Position numbers and translations under genes: made by a program
Shown here: piece after piece, positions 6,830 through 13,011 of the stretch
Layout: each line of letters starts with the position of its first letter
Numbering within the stretch: the stretch's first letter is position 1
The notes under the pieces: generated by a model
What the model was told of the DNA's origin: nothing
Database searches by the model: none
What the model saw: only the letters and a program-made list of their open reading frames with translations
Assembly: GCA_023131555.1 (NCBI GenBank)
Contig: JAGLZJ010000011.1
Span: 1 to 13,489, forward strand
Reading direction: 5' to 3'
Length of the DNA stretch: 13,489 nt
Source of the DNA: Candidatus Bathyarchaeota archaeon
GTDB lineage: Archaea > Thermoproteota > Bathyarchaeia > Bathyarchaeales > SOJC01

Positions 6830-8070
6830 TAAGACCTTTTCTTGGCACTTACGATTGCTATGACATCTCCGTTTTTCAACGTGTGATCCTCACCGATTCG
6901 CTGTTTCTCATGGGCTTCAACAGCATAGATGAATGTGTCGCCTAATTCTGTGTGAATGAGATATGCTAGTTCACGGGCGGTGGTGCCATACGGTACGATG
7001 TATGCGTCAGGTAGCACTTGGCCCTTGTGATCGCTGAGTTTCTCTATGTCTTCCACTGGGTATACGACTATACAGTTCAGTAATTTGAAGTAGGTCGCGT
7101 TGATGGCTTCTTGGACGCCCGTGGTTCCAAATGGTATCAAAATTCTCTCTTTTATCTTCTCGAGGGCTTTTCGGTGTGTCTCAGTCGGTGGACCAGCATT
7201 AGTAATGCGGAAATTGCAGTCTCCTGGCGTATAGTCTATCCACTTCTTTTCTGCAGCTCTTCGGCAGACAAGTTCTGCTTCGGCACTACAGGGGGTCACG
7301 AAGAGTTGGTGTTGCCGTAGCCTCTCGATGTTTTCTTTGGCTGTGGATATGTCGATTTTGTTTGCGGCGATTAGCATTGGTTTCGCGGTAACGCATAGTG
7401 ACTGTGTGAATCTGAGAAAATCGTCGTCGCTCCATGAGAATGGTTTTTCGGGGTTCAGTTCTGTGTCTCGAAGAGCCTTTAAGATGTGTTCGCGTCTTAT
7501 TGATAGTCCACTTAGACGCGCCTCCACGTGATTGAGCAGGCTCCTTGGTTCACCCTTCGATTCAGCAGTCCTAGCGACTTTAGACCAGTCACGCTTGAGG
7601 ATGCTTGCCACCCACATTGTAATCTCCAGTTCAAGGAATCGTACGTCTTCTAGGGGGTCATGACTGCCTGGTTTGCATTGCCTGCCTTCTATGTCTGTTG
7701 CTCCTGCTGCGTCAACGATGTGGATGAGGGCGTCAGCCTTTCGAATCTCATCAAGGAATTGGTTTCCTAAACCTTTACCTTGCCATGCTCCGGGGACAAG
7801 ACCAGCGCAGTCAATCAGCTCTATTGGAATTAGCCTGACTCCATTAATACATACAGAATTGATTGGATTGTCCTTTACACCGAACTCAGTGTGGACACAA
7901 GGAGTTCGAATGTAACCGACTCCGCGATTTGCCTTAATGGTGGTGAATGGGTAATTAGCAATCTCTGCGGGGGCTAAGGTGGCTGCCGAAAAGAAGGTTG
8001 ACTTTCCAACGTTGGGCTTTCCGACAATTCCTATCGTGTATGGTCTTCCCTTCTTTCCTACTATGGACAT
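6829..8070 (-). CDS. YchF/Obg-like translation-associated GTPase with TGS domain
   Basis: P-loop NTPase of the Obg-HflX class, YchF-like archaeal branch, probably ribosome associated. Numbered from the alternative GTG at 8079: G1 GKPNVGKST at 20-28, a threonine switch in YPFTTIKAN, G3 DCAGLVPGA at 90-98, G4 NKID at 240-243, G5-like CSA at 264-266. A helical insert spans about 145-220, and the C-terminal TGS domain covers about 337-414 (DAYIVPYGTTARELAYLIH, then NGDVIAIV). Unlike bacterial/eukaryotic YchF, whose G4 is NxxE and which prefers ATP, the canonical NKxD here predicts GTP specificity. I chose ATG 8070 because minus-strand CTATAAAG (8093-8100) would place the transcript start almost on it. 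The stop overlaps pcc1. Confidence 0.9.
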   Translation of the reverse strand: MSIVGKKGRPYTIGIVGKPNVGKSTFFSAATLAPAEIANYPFTTIKANRGVGYIRTPCVHTEFGVKDNPINSVCINGVRLIPIELIDCAGLVPGAWQGKGLGNQFLDEIRKADALIHIVDAAGATDIEGRQCKPGSHDPLEDVRFLELEITMWVASILKRDWSKVARTAESKGEPRSLLNHVEARLSGLSIRREHILKALRDTELNPEKPFSWSDDDFLRFTQSLCVTAKPMLIAANKIDISTAKENIERLRQHQLFVTPCSAEAELVCRRAAEKKWIDYTPGDCNFRITNAGPPTETHRKALEKIKERILIPFGTTGVQEAINATYFKLLNCIVVYPVEDIEKLSDHKGQVLPDAYIVPYGTTARELAYLIHTELGDTFIYAVEAHEKQRIGEDHTLKNGDVIAIVSAKKRS

Positions 8071-8092
8071 CGGCTTCACAGGGGGATATACA

Positions 8093-8124
8093 CTTTATAG
8101 AGAGGAAATTAAGCCTTTAAAACC
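8093..8124. promoter_or_regulatory. Divergent promoter region with two TATA-like boxes
   Basis: The gap between the minus-strand GTPase and the plus-strand DUF2085 gene holds two near-symmetric AT boxes: CTTTATAG (8093-8100) and CCTTTAAAACC (8114-8124). The first, read on the minus strand, is about 26 nt before ATG 8070 and fits a leaderless GTPase mRNA. Read on the plus strand it lies about 39 nt before GTG 8136 and fits the DUF2085 gene. The second could serve a longer minus-strand transcript. Assignment of box to gene is inference. Confidence 0.4.
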
Positions 8125-8135
8125 TGGGTATTCTC

Positions 8136-8861
8136 GTGAAATCTAAGCGCAGAAGTGTCAGCCACTTTATCGACCCTATAATGCATCTCGCATTGTCCTT
8201 CATCGGACTGGCTGTCCTAGTGACTCTTGTATTCTCACCTTCATCAGTCCAATCGAGTGTTCCGTGGTCGAAGCCCCTCCTAGGTCTTGTATTTGGTTTA
8301 ATCTGTGTTTCTGGAATCGCAGCTGGGCTGTTTCCTGCACGTTGCTCTGAAACCCTGTCCTCTAAGGAAAAAACTCGTACATCCCACGCGTCGAAGCATG
8401 CAGCTTCGGGTTTTCTTGGGCATCACCCTGCTTGTGGAAGCTTTGGAGCCCATGTTTTTAGGCTCAAGGAGAAAGTCTATTGTGCAGGCTGCGTAGGATT
8501 GATTTTAGGTGGGCTCTTCTCGATTTTTGGAGTCGTTTCCTACTTCTTTTTAGGGACAATTCAATGCCTAGACTGGCTCCCGGTCTTTCTGGTTGGTCTT
8601 GCAGGTACATCCACGGGATTGCTTCAATATCATCTATTCAACTTGGGAAAAGCATCTATTCATCTATTTGTCAATACCATCTTTGTGGTCGGGGTCTTTT
8701 TGATTCTCATGGCTGTTGATGCAATGACGCACAATATTATCCTCGACTGTTATGTGATTGTGCTCAGCCTTTTCTGGTTATATGTTAGAATACATCTCTC
8801 GGAATACGATCACCATAGGATATGCTCTCGATGCCACAGGACGCCGTGTGGCTTCGTCTAA
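8136..8861 (+). CDS. DUF2085-like polytopic membrane protein
   Basis: Membrane protein of 241 residues and unknown function. About six hydrophobic spans are visible near 15-34, 46-64, 119-138, 147-166, 178-196 and 201-220. Between spans two and three sits the conserved HHPACGSFGAHVF (96-108) followed by YCAGCVGLILGG (115-126), the hallmark of DUF2085. The tail ends in ICSRCHRTPCG, a CxxCHxxxC cluster (Cys230, Cys233, His234, Cys238) that could bind a metal. The Cys/His-rich loop plus Cys tail suggests metal or redox chemistry at one membrane face, but no activity is established. The GTG start follows the shared upstream promoter region; ATG at 8181 is an alternative that would cut into the first span. 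It is the only plus-strand gene between 1970 and 9976. Confidence 0.75.
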   Translation: MKSKRRSVSHFIDPIMHLALSFIGLAVLVTLVFSPSSVQSSVPWSKPLLGLVFGLICVSGIAAGLFPARCSETLSSKEKTRTSHASKHAASGFLGHHPACGSFGAHVFRLKEKVYCAGCVGLILGGLFSIFGVVSYFFLGTIQCLDWLPVFLVGLAGTSTGLLQYHLFNLGKASIHLFVNTIFVVGVFLILMAVDAMTHNIILDCYVIVLSLFWLYVRIHLSEYDHHRICSRCHRTPCGFV

Positions 8862-8917
8862 GTGAATTTCTTTGCGTACGTAGGAGGTTGAGTATGGGAG
8901 GGGGATTGGACTCTGGA

Positions 8918-9238
8918 CTAGCTCTGCCTCATTCTGTATAGAGCGCCGGCAATGAAGAGCAGCCCTATTATAGTTATTATGACAGGCCAGATGTAATCCC
9001 ATATTTCGAATCCAGCAACAATGGCGAGTCCAAAGAGAACTATGATGACTCCGAAGATCAAGCCCACTATTGATCCAGCGTTCGGGAGACCGAAACATTC
9101 ATCGTGTTCTCCTTCCCGTTTCCCAAAGCACTCGTTCCCAGAACGTCGCAGAGGCGATATTTCAAGAGGTGCCTTGCATTGAGTGCAGATTTTGGCATCA
9201 CCTTCGTTTCTGAAGCCACACTTAGTACAGTAGACCAA
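8918..9238 (-). CDS. Zinc-ribbon protein with two transmembrane segments
   Basis: Small membrane-anchored zinc-ribbon protein (106 residues). The ribbon is Cys4, Cys7, Cys18, Cys21 (YCTKCG and ICTQC). A linker follows that carries a repeated ECFG (36-39 and 47-50), then two hydrophobic segments at about 55-76 and 81-101 and a short basic tail. The TTG start is forced: an in-frame TAA lies two codons upstream, and no later start keeps the first CxxC. Proteins of this plan are common in archaea, but the function is unknown. The second Cys pair (Cys37, Cys48) could extend metal binding or form a disulfide. A perfect 10-bp inverted repeat stands 12 nt upstream of the start. It converges on the DUF2085 gene with 56 bp between stops. 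Confidence 0.75.
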   Translation of the reverse strand: MVYCTKCGFRNEGDAKICTQCKAPLEISPLRRSGNECFGKREGEHDECFGLPNAGSIVGLIFGVIIVLFGLAIVAGFEIWDYIWPVIITIIGLLFIAGALYRMRQS

Positions 9239-9250
9239 GTTACTTTAACC

Positions 9251-9280
9251 AAGAGAAAACTCAATGCTCTGTTTTCTCTT
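9251..9280. repeat. Perfect 10-bp inverted repeat upstream of the zinc-ribbon gene
   Basis: AAGAGAAAAC (9251-9260) and GTTTTCTCTT (9271-9280) are exact reverse complements around a 10-nt loop. On the minus strand the repeat begins about 36 nt after the stop of the HExxH gene and ends 12 nt before the TTG of the zinc-ribbon gene. It could be an operator covering the downstream promoter, or an RNA hairpin ending the upstream message. The dyad is seen; the role is inferred. Confidence 0.6.
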
Positions 9281-9316
9281 AAGACTTTGGGTTGAAGAAT
9301 CGAGAGCTCTAAGTCG

Positions 9317-9862
9317 TCAAGCGATATATGAGCTTCTGTTGGCGTCGAAGTCTCTTACGACTTCCATGCCAAGTCTTGGGTTTCCGATCATGTCCAACGG
9401 GAAATCTTTCAGTAGAGACCACGGACCTGTCTTTGCGAGGTTCGTGGCAACATGGCACGCCCCTAAGAATCCTCGAGCAATCTGATAAGCCAGTCTTCGA
9501 ACACGAGTTTCTGCAACGTATCCTAGAGCATGAAGATATTCATGAAGCAGCAGAACATAGATGAAGGCGTTCTTATGCTTCATTGAGGTTGTCAAAGACC
9601 ATACACCTTGGACAAGAACCCTGTTCAACACAATGTTGTTGGTTCCTAATGGATGGTAGGCGCCAATCTGAGGGGGCATGTCGTCGAGAAAGAGCATCAT
9701 TCCCCTCCGCCGCTTCTCCAGAACGGTGTCTACACTATCACCGACGATCGTCCAGATTTCACCATATCCGTTGGCTTCATCAAGTCGCTTCTGATTTCGC
9801 GCTATCTTAATCACGATTATCATGCCTAGAATGGTTCTCTGCACATCTGTAAAGAATATCAC
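9317..9862 (-). CDS. Predicted HExxH zinc-dependent hydrolase-like protein of unknown family
   Basis: Protein of 181 residues that I do not recognise as a named family. The clear motif is LLLHEYLHALGY with HEYLH at 107-111, the HExxHxxG core of a zincin metallopeptidase. It sits in a predicted helix after an amphipathic stretch. Glu118 or a later residue such as Asp171/Asp173 could be the third ligand. A preceding NNIVLNRVLV segment (75-84) may be the edge strand usual in zincins. No signal peptide or clear membrane span is seen; residues 10-20 are hydrophobic but short. The start is uncertain: GTG 9862 is given, but a TATA-like GATTAAAAC only about 10 nt upstream of it argues for GTG 9844 or ATG 9823. 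It may share a transcript with the zinc-ribbon gene (78-bp gap). Confidence 0.65.
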   Translation of the reverse strand: MIFFTDVQRTILGMIIVIKIARNQKRLDEANGYGEIWTIVGDSVDTVLEKRRRGMMLFLDDMPPQIGAYHPLGTNNIVLNRVLVQGVWSLTTSMKHKNAFIYVLLLHEYLHALGYVAETRVRRLAYQIARGFLGACHVATNLAKTGPWSLLKDFPLDMIGNPRLGMEVVRDFDANRSSYIA

Positions 9863-9927
9863 ATAGTAGTTTTAATCTGTTGCTGGTTTCATGTCAGATA
9901 AGGAGCGTTTTTTCCTGTGAGGACTCA

Positions 9928-9947
9928 CTACTCTTATACCTAAGTAG
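9928..9947 (+). promoter_or_regulatory. Dyad around a TATA-like box upstream of the riboflavin kinase gene
   Basis: CTACTCTTA (9928-9936) faces TAAGTAG (9941-9947), an inverted repeat with one bulged C around TACC. The TATA-like CTTATACC (9933-9940) lies inside it. A start about 26 nt downstream would lie near the GAGG (9964-9967) that precedes TTG 9976. A dyad over a TATA box is the expected layout for an autorepressor, and the downstream protein has a winged helix. The rest of the 113-bp divergent gap holds no gene. Confidence 0.35.
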
Positions 9948-9975
9948 ATTCCCTTTCTTCGACGAGGCGCTTAAG

Positions 9976-10671
9976 TTGAGGCTGAATCCAACAAGCTCAT
10001 GGCGTCTACTTCCTATGTTGTTCACACTTGCTCAGATGGGTGCATATCACAAAGCAATTAAAATTTCGACGAAACATTTGGCTGAAAAGAGTGACATTTC
10101 TCAGCAAACAGCATCTAGACATCTGATAGAGCTGAGTAGGATAGGCTGGATCAAGCGGTCTGTAACACCTAGAGGTTGCTTGATCAAACTCACAGAGTCA
10201 GGGAAGCAGCCCTTAAAGGACCTGTACTCAAAGATGAAAGTTCTAATCGAGACAGCTCACCCTCTTTCAGTTATGATAGAGGGCATCGTATTCAGCGGTC
10301 TCGGTGAAGGTGCCTATTACGTGAAACAGGAGGGGTACCAGAAACAGTTTATTGAAAAGCTGGGTTTTCGTCCCTTCCCTGGAACCTTGAATGTTAATCT
10401 TGCTTCAGAACATGATGCTGAGACTCGCCGAGAGCTGGAGAATTATCCAGCTATAGAAATTGCAGGCTTTGAGACAGAGTCTAGGACTTTTGGTCCAGTG
10501 AAATGCTACCCAATACTCATAAACAACAAGGCAAAGGGTGCAGTAATTTTCGCGCTTAGAAGTCACTATGATGTTTCCGTACTAGAGATCATCGCACATC
10601 AACATCTTCGTACACATCTCAGAATCAAAGACAACGATAAACTGCATCTTGAGATCTTTACAATGCCCTAA
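9976..10671 (+). CDS. ribK: CTP-dependent riboflavin kinase with N-terminal winged-helix domain (RbkR type)
   Basis: Phosphorylates riboflavin to FMN using CTP, the archaeal (DUF120) route. From TTG 9976 (231 residues) the N-terminal 75 residues form a winged helix: ISTKHLAEKSDISQQTASRHLIELSRIGWI is the recognition region (quoted in parts: ISTKHLAEKSD, SQQTASRHLIEL). The kinase domain begins near 100 with GIVFSGLGEGAYYV, then FPGTLNVNL (134-142), FGPVKCYP (172-179), and LRSHYDVSVLEIIA (194-207). Fusion of this HTH to the kinase is the RbkR layout, a known archaeal regulator of riboflavin genes. I chose TTG 9976 because GAGG lies 8 nt upstream. The frame is open to TTG 9880, but those 32 residues look non-homologous. 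ATG 10015 is a shorter alternative. Its stop is 4 bp from that of the convergent rhomboid gene. Confidence 0.9.
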   Translation: MRLNPTSSWRLLPMLFTLAQMGAYHKAIKISTKHLAEKSDISQQTASRHLIELSRIGWIKRSVTPRGCLIKLTESGKQPLKDLYSKMKVLIETAHPLSVMIEGIVFSGLGEGAYYVKQEGYQKQFIEKLGFRPFPGTLNVNLASEHDAETRRELENYPAIEIAGFETESRTFGPVKCYPILINNKAKGAVIFALRSHYDVSVLEIIAHQHLRTHLRIKDNDKLHLEIFTMP

Positions 10672-10675
10672 TACA

Positions 10676-11260
10676 CTAGACTAGACGATAGTAAACAGCT
10701 CGTTTCCTTCTTGCCAAGAGATACCCGATTCCTAATCCCGATACAAGTCCACCAAGATGAGCCAAGATATTGGCGTTTGAGGAGACAGTGACGAAGAGAA
10801 AGAGAAAGGCTGCAAGCAGAGCTCCAAGCGCTGAACGACCAGCAATACTCCTCATGTATATGAGGACGCTGCCAAAGAGGCCAAAAATCGCACCAGAAGC
10901 ACCCGCTGAGACGGTTAGAGGATGCCACAGCAAGCTTAAAATACCGCCAAAAATCCCTGACGACAAATATGCAAGATAGTATTCGCTGTCAGAGAACAGT
11001 TCCTCAGCTCTTAATCCAAACAAGATAAGGAAGACCATGTTGCTTATGAAATGGATTATGCTAACGTGAACGAAAATGGACGTAAGAAGCTGCCACCACG
11101 TTCCCTGATAGAGAACGGCGTAGTTGAACTGGCCATAGATTCGTAGAACATTGTCGTCCGTAAGGATGAAGCTGTCTCCCAGCAAAGAGGTATAGAGGTA
11201 GGCCAATATGTTGAGAGACAACAAGACAAGCGTCGGTGACAGCTTTTTTGCATGTTTCAT
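10676..11260 (-). CDS. Rhomboid-family intramembrane serine protease
   Basis: Intramembrane protease that cuts transmembrane helices of other proteins. The 194 residues form about six spans (near 10-28, 57-82, 94-112, 118-136, 142-160, 165-183), the minimal rhomboid core. The catalytic dyad is present: Ser122 in GASGAIFG and His168 in AHLGG. The oxyanion-side HxxxN is also visible (His70, Asn74 in HFISN), after the WWQLLTSIFVH segment of the L1/TM2 region. The protein should therefore be active, unlike inactive iRhoms. The start is ATG 11260, with GAGGGTG 5 nt upstream. It follows the FAD synthetase gene after 63 bp that hold a strong inverted repeat, so it may be separately controlled. Substrate unknown. 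Confidence 0.92.
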   Translation of the reverse strand: MKHAKKLSPTLVLLSLNILAYLYTSLLGDSFILTDDNVLRIYGQFNYAVLYQGTWWQLLTSIFVHVSIIHFISNMVFLILFGLRAEELFSDSEYYLAYLSSGIFGGILSLLWHPLTVSAGASGAIFGLFGSVLIYMRSIAGRSALGALLAAFLFLFVTVSSNANILAHLGGLVSGLGIGYLLARRKRAVYYRLV

Positions 11261-11273
11261 GCGAGCACCCTCA

Positions 11274-11310
11274 CGAAACGGAAGAAAGCAATTGCGCGGT
11301 TTCCGTTTCG
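11274..11310. repeat. Perfect 10-bp inverted repeat with palindromic loop between ribL and rhomboid genes
   Basis: CGAAACGGAA (11274-11283) and TTCCGTTTCG (11301-11310) are exact reverse complements. The 17-nt spacer itself contains the 8-bp palindrome GCAATTGC (11288-11295). The structure fills most of the 63-bp gap after the ribL stop and ends 13 nt before the rhomboid ATG, just before its ribosome site. It may be a structured leader, a transcript boundary or an operator. The symmetry is seen; the function is inferred. Confidence 0.65.
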
Positions 11311-11323
11311 CGCTTCTGTTGAT

Positions 11324-11803
11324 TCATGCGTTGTTCCTTTTGAAAATTTCAATAATCTTCTTCTTGATCTCTGAACTGCTATTTAATTCGTCCTCACTGA
11401 ACTTGTTGACTACGCAGATCCTTATCTTCGAACTTTCCCCAATTGTTGTTTTTCTCAAGGTCTCCTCAATACTCTTCTGATCGTGCCCCAAGGCAATGAT
11501 GTCGGGAGAAAACCGCTCTACCACCTTCTCGATACTGAAGTCTTCATATCCCAAGATCGCTTCATCAACCACTTCAAGAGCCTCAACGAGGGCTCGTCGT
11601 TGATTTTCTGACATAACTGGGCGTTCACGCTTCCTTTTTTCCACAGTGCGGTCCCGAGCGACAACGACGACAAGTATCGCTCCGTCTCCGCCACACTTCT
11701 TCGCCGCCTCAAGAAACCTCACGTGACCTAGGTGGAGCAGGTCAAATACACCCGCAGCCAGCACAATGCGACGTCTATTGTCTATTCTTTCGCTGGGTCC
11801 CAT
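11324..11803 (-). CDS. ribL: FAD synthetase (archaeal RibL-type cytidylyltransferase-like)
   Basis: Adenylyltransferase that joins FMN and ATP to make FAD, the step after riboflavin kinase. It is a single nucleotidyltransferase Rossmann domain of 159 residues. AAGVFDLLHLGHVRFLEAA (16-34) contains the HxGH nucleotide-binding motif (His24, His27). VVVARDRTV (46-54), RPVMSENQRRALVEAL (61-76), the VVDEAILG stretch (78-85) and DIIALGHDQ (101-109) follow the archaeal RibL/TagD-like pattern. ISSTES-type bacterial motifs are absent. The start is ATG 11803 with GGTGGAG 6 nt upstream. It overlaps the DUF357 gene by 22 bp, so the two are co-translated. The kinase gene for the preceding step lies 650 bp beyond, on the other strand. 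A glycerol-3-phosphate cytidylyltransferase is possible but less likely. Confidence 0.87.
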   Translation of the reverse strand: MGPSERIDNRRRIVLAAGVFDLLHLGHVRFLEAAKKCGGDGAILVVVVARDRTVEKRKRERPVMSENQRRALVEALEVVDEAILGYEDFSIEKVVERFSPDIIALGHDQKSIEETLRKTTIGESSKIRICVVNKFSEDELNSSSEIKKKIIEIFKRNNA

Positions 11804-12054
11804 TGAAACTCCACCAAGCCGAGTATTCTTAGCGTGTCAAGCAGACCCTCGCAGTATGCTACTGAAGTCAAAGCGGTTTCGAAATTCTTTTGAGTTCTGT
11901 AAAACTGAGCATCTTCTAGATATCTGCTCGCAGACTGCAACACTTCAAGGACCTTCTTCTCGGGACTCGTTTTCTTCTGCGCTTTTTCTTCAATCTCTCT
12001 GAAGGCTACTTTAGCACTCCTTATATATCTGTCAACAAGCTCCTCGAGTTTCAT
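11782..12054 (-). CDS. DUF357 family protein
   Basis: Archaeal helical protein of 90 residues with unknown function. The family pattern is visible in the second half: SASRYLEDAQFYRTQKNFET (41-60), then ALTSVAYCEGLLDTLRILGL (61-80), the conserved helix pair that looks TPR- or HEPN-like. The first half (1-35) is a charged helix. No HEPN RX4-6H catalytic motif is seen, so it is unlikely to be a nuclease. The ATG overlaps the diphthine synthase stop as ATGA, and its own stop lies inside the start of ribL. It is thus the middle gene of a tightly packed operon, and the ratio with RibL may be fixed by coupling. I would not assign a role beyond a probable adaptor. Confidence 0.8.
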   Translation of the reverse strand: MKLEELVDRYIRSAKVAFREIEEKAQKKTSPEKKVLEVLQSASRYLEDAQFYRTQKNFETALTSVAYCEGLLDTLRILGLVEFQWDPAKE

Positions 12055-12854
12055 CGTTTCTGATTCCTGATTCTGTGAGGGGCCTTAGCCAAGGTAATCA
12101 AGGCCTCTGCTTCCATGAAGTGGAGCTTCCCTGGGAAGATCAGCGTGTGGGGAGGGCTTCCGAAATTGTGTGCTCTTAGGCGCTTGACGGTGTCAGCTTT
12201 CACAACCTGCTCGGATGAACCCAAGCGGGCAAGACCCACAGCAAAGGTATCCAGTGAGATAGTGAATTTGGGTTTCTTCTTCTCGATGTTTAAAAGGCTC
12301 TCTAGAGCTTCATTCAAGGTCAAATATCGGTTCTCTTCAACATCTAAGTCGAGAAAGCAGAGTGTGTGCAGCCCATCGTCAAGGTTATGTTTTATGACTT
12401 CGTAAGGTCTGTCTGAAGTACAGCCCTTATACGCAAAGGGTATCGTCACACTTCTTCCGAATTTGTAGTTTTGAAGACCTGTGGCGCCACATACAGCGGA
12501 GACGATGGTGGCCCCGTGTACAATTCGGGTTGTTATCCCACGTTCTTCAGCTCTTAAGCGCAAGTCTATGTGGGTTGTCGCAATCATCGGATCTCCAGGT
12601 ACTAGGAAAACGGTCTTACCTTTCATTGCGGCCTGAAGAATCGTTGTTCCGCTCTCGTCTTCGAGTGCCCTTCTGCTCACTTGTGTAACCTTCTTTCCTA
12701 TCAGTCTTCCCAGTTTCTCTGTTTGCAGACCACTCATCAAACTGGTGTATAATTCCACGAAAACAGACTCAGCTTCTTTGGCCTCTGAGAGTCCGCGCAG
12801 GGACATATCCTGCTCGTCGTGTAACCCAAGACCAATGAAGACCAGTTCAGCCAA
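12051..12854 (-). CDS. dphB: Diphthine synthase (DphB)
   Basis: SAM-dependent methyltransferase that methylates the modified histidine of elongation factor 2 during diphthamide synthesis. The 267 residues match the tetrapyrrole-methylase fold. FIGLGLHDEQDMSLRG is at 6-21, followed by the VFVELYTS stretch (31-38) typical of DphB. VFLVPGDPMIATTH (82-95) and HGATIVSAVCGATGLQNYKFG (113-133) are the binding loops, and RPYEVIKHNLDDGLHTLCFLD is the mid-domain. HTLIFPGKLHFMEAEAL (235-251) is the C-terminal signature. The start is TTG at 12852-12854, forced by an in-frame TAG immediately upstream and because the fold starts at residue 4. Its upstream gap is shared with tRNA-Lys. It leads the DUF357-ribL run. 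Confidence 0.92.
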   Translation of the reverse strand: MAELVFIGLGLHDEQDMSLRGLSEAKEAESVFVELYTSLMSGLQTEKLGRLIGKKVTQVSRRALEDESGTTILQAAMKGKTVFLVPGDPMIATTHIDLRLRAEERGITTRIVHGATIVSAVCGATGLQNYKFGRSVTIPFAYKGCTSDRPYEVIKHNLDDGLHTLCFLDLDVEENRYLTLNEALESLLNIEKKKPKFTISLDTFAVGLARLGSSEQVVKADTVKRLRAHNFGSPPHTLIFPGKLHFMEAEALITLAKAPHRIRNQKR

Positions 12855-12902
12855 CTAAATCGACCTTGACATCATTTCAACGAAAAAGTATTAGGGGAGC
12901 GA

Positions 12903-12910
12903 CATAAAAG
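12903..12910 (+). promoter_or_regulatory. TATA box of tRNA-Lys
   Basis: CATAAAAG is centred about 26 nt before the first base of the tRNA, the standard archaeal spacing. Read on the other strand (CTTTTATG), the same box could also drive dphB, about 50 nt away, with a leader of some 26 nt. Bidirectional use is inference. Confidence 0.5.
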
Positions 12911-12932
12911 AAGATTGTCACCTGAAATCTTT

Positions 12933-13008
<76 letters not shown>

Positions 13009-13011
13009 CAC

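Noticed and set aside
9880..9975. 32-residue N-terminal extension of the riboflavin kinase from TTG 9880
   Set aside because: Contains the likely promoter dyad, has no ribosome site, and the winged helix starts after it; GAGG before TTG 9976 fits better.
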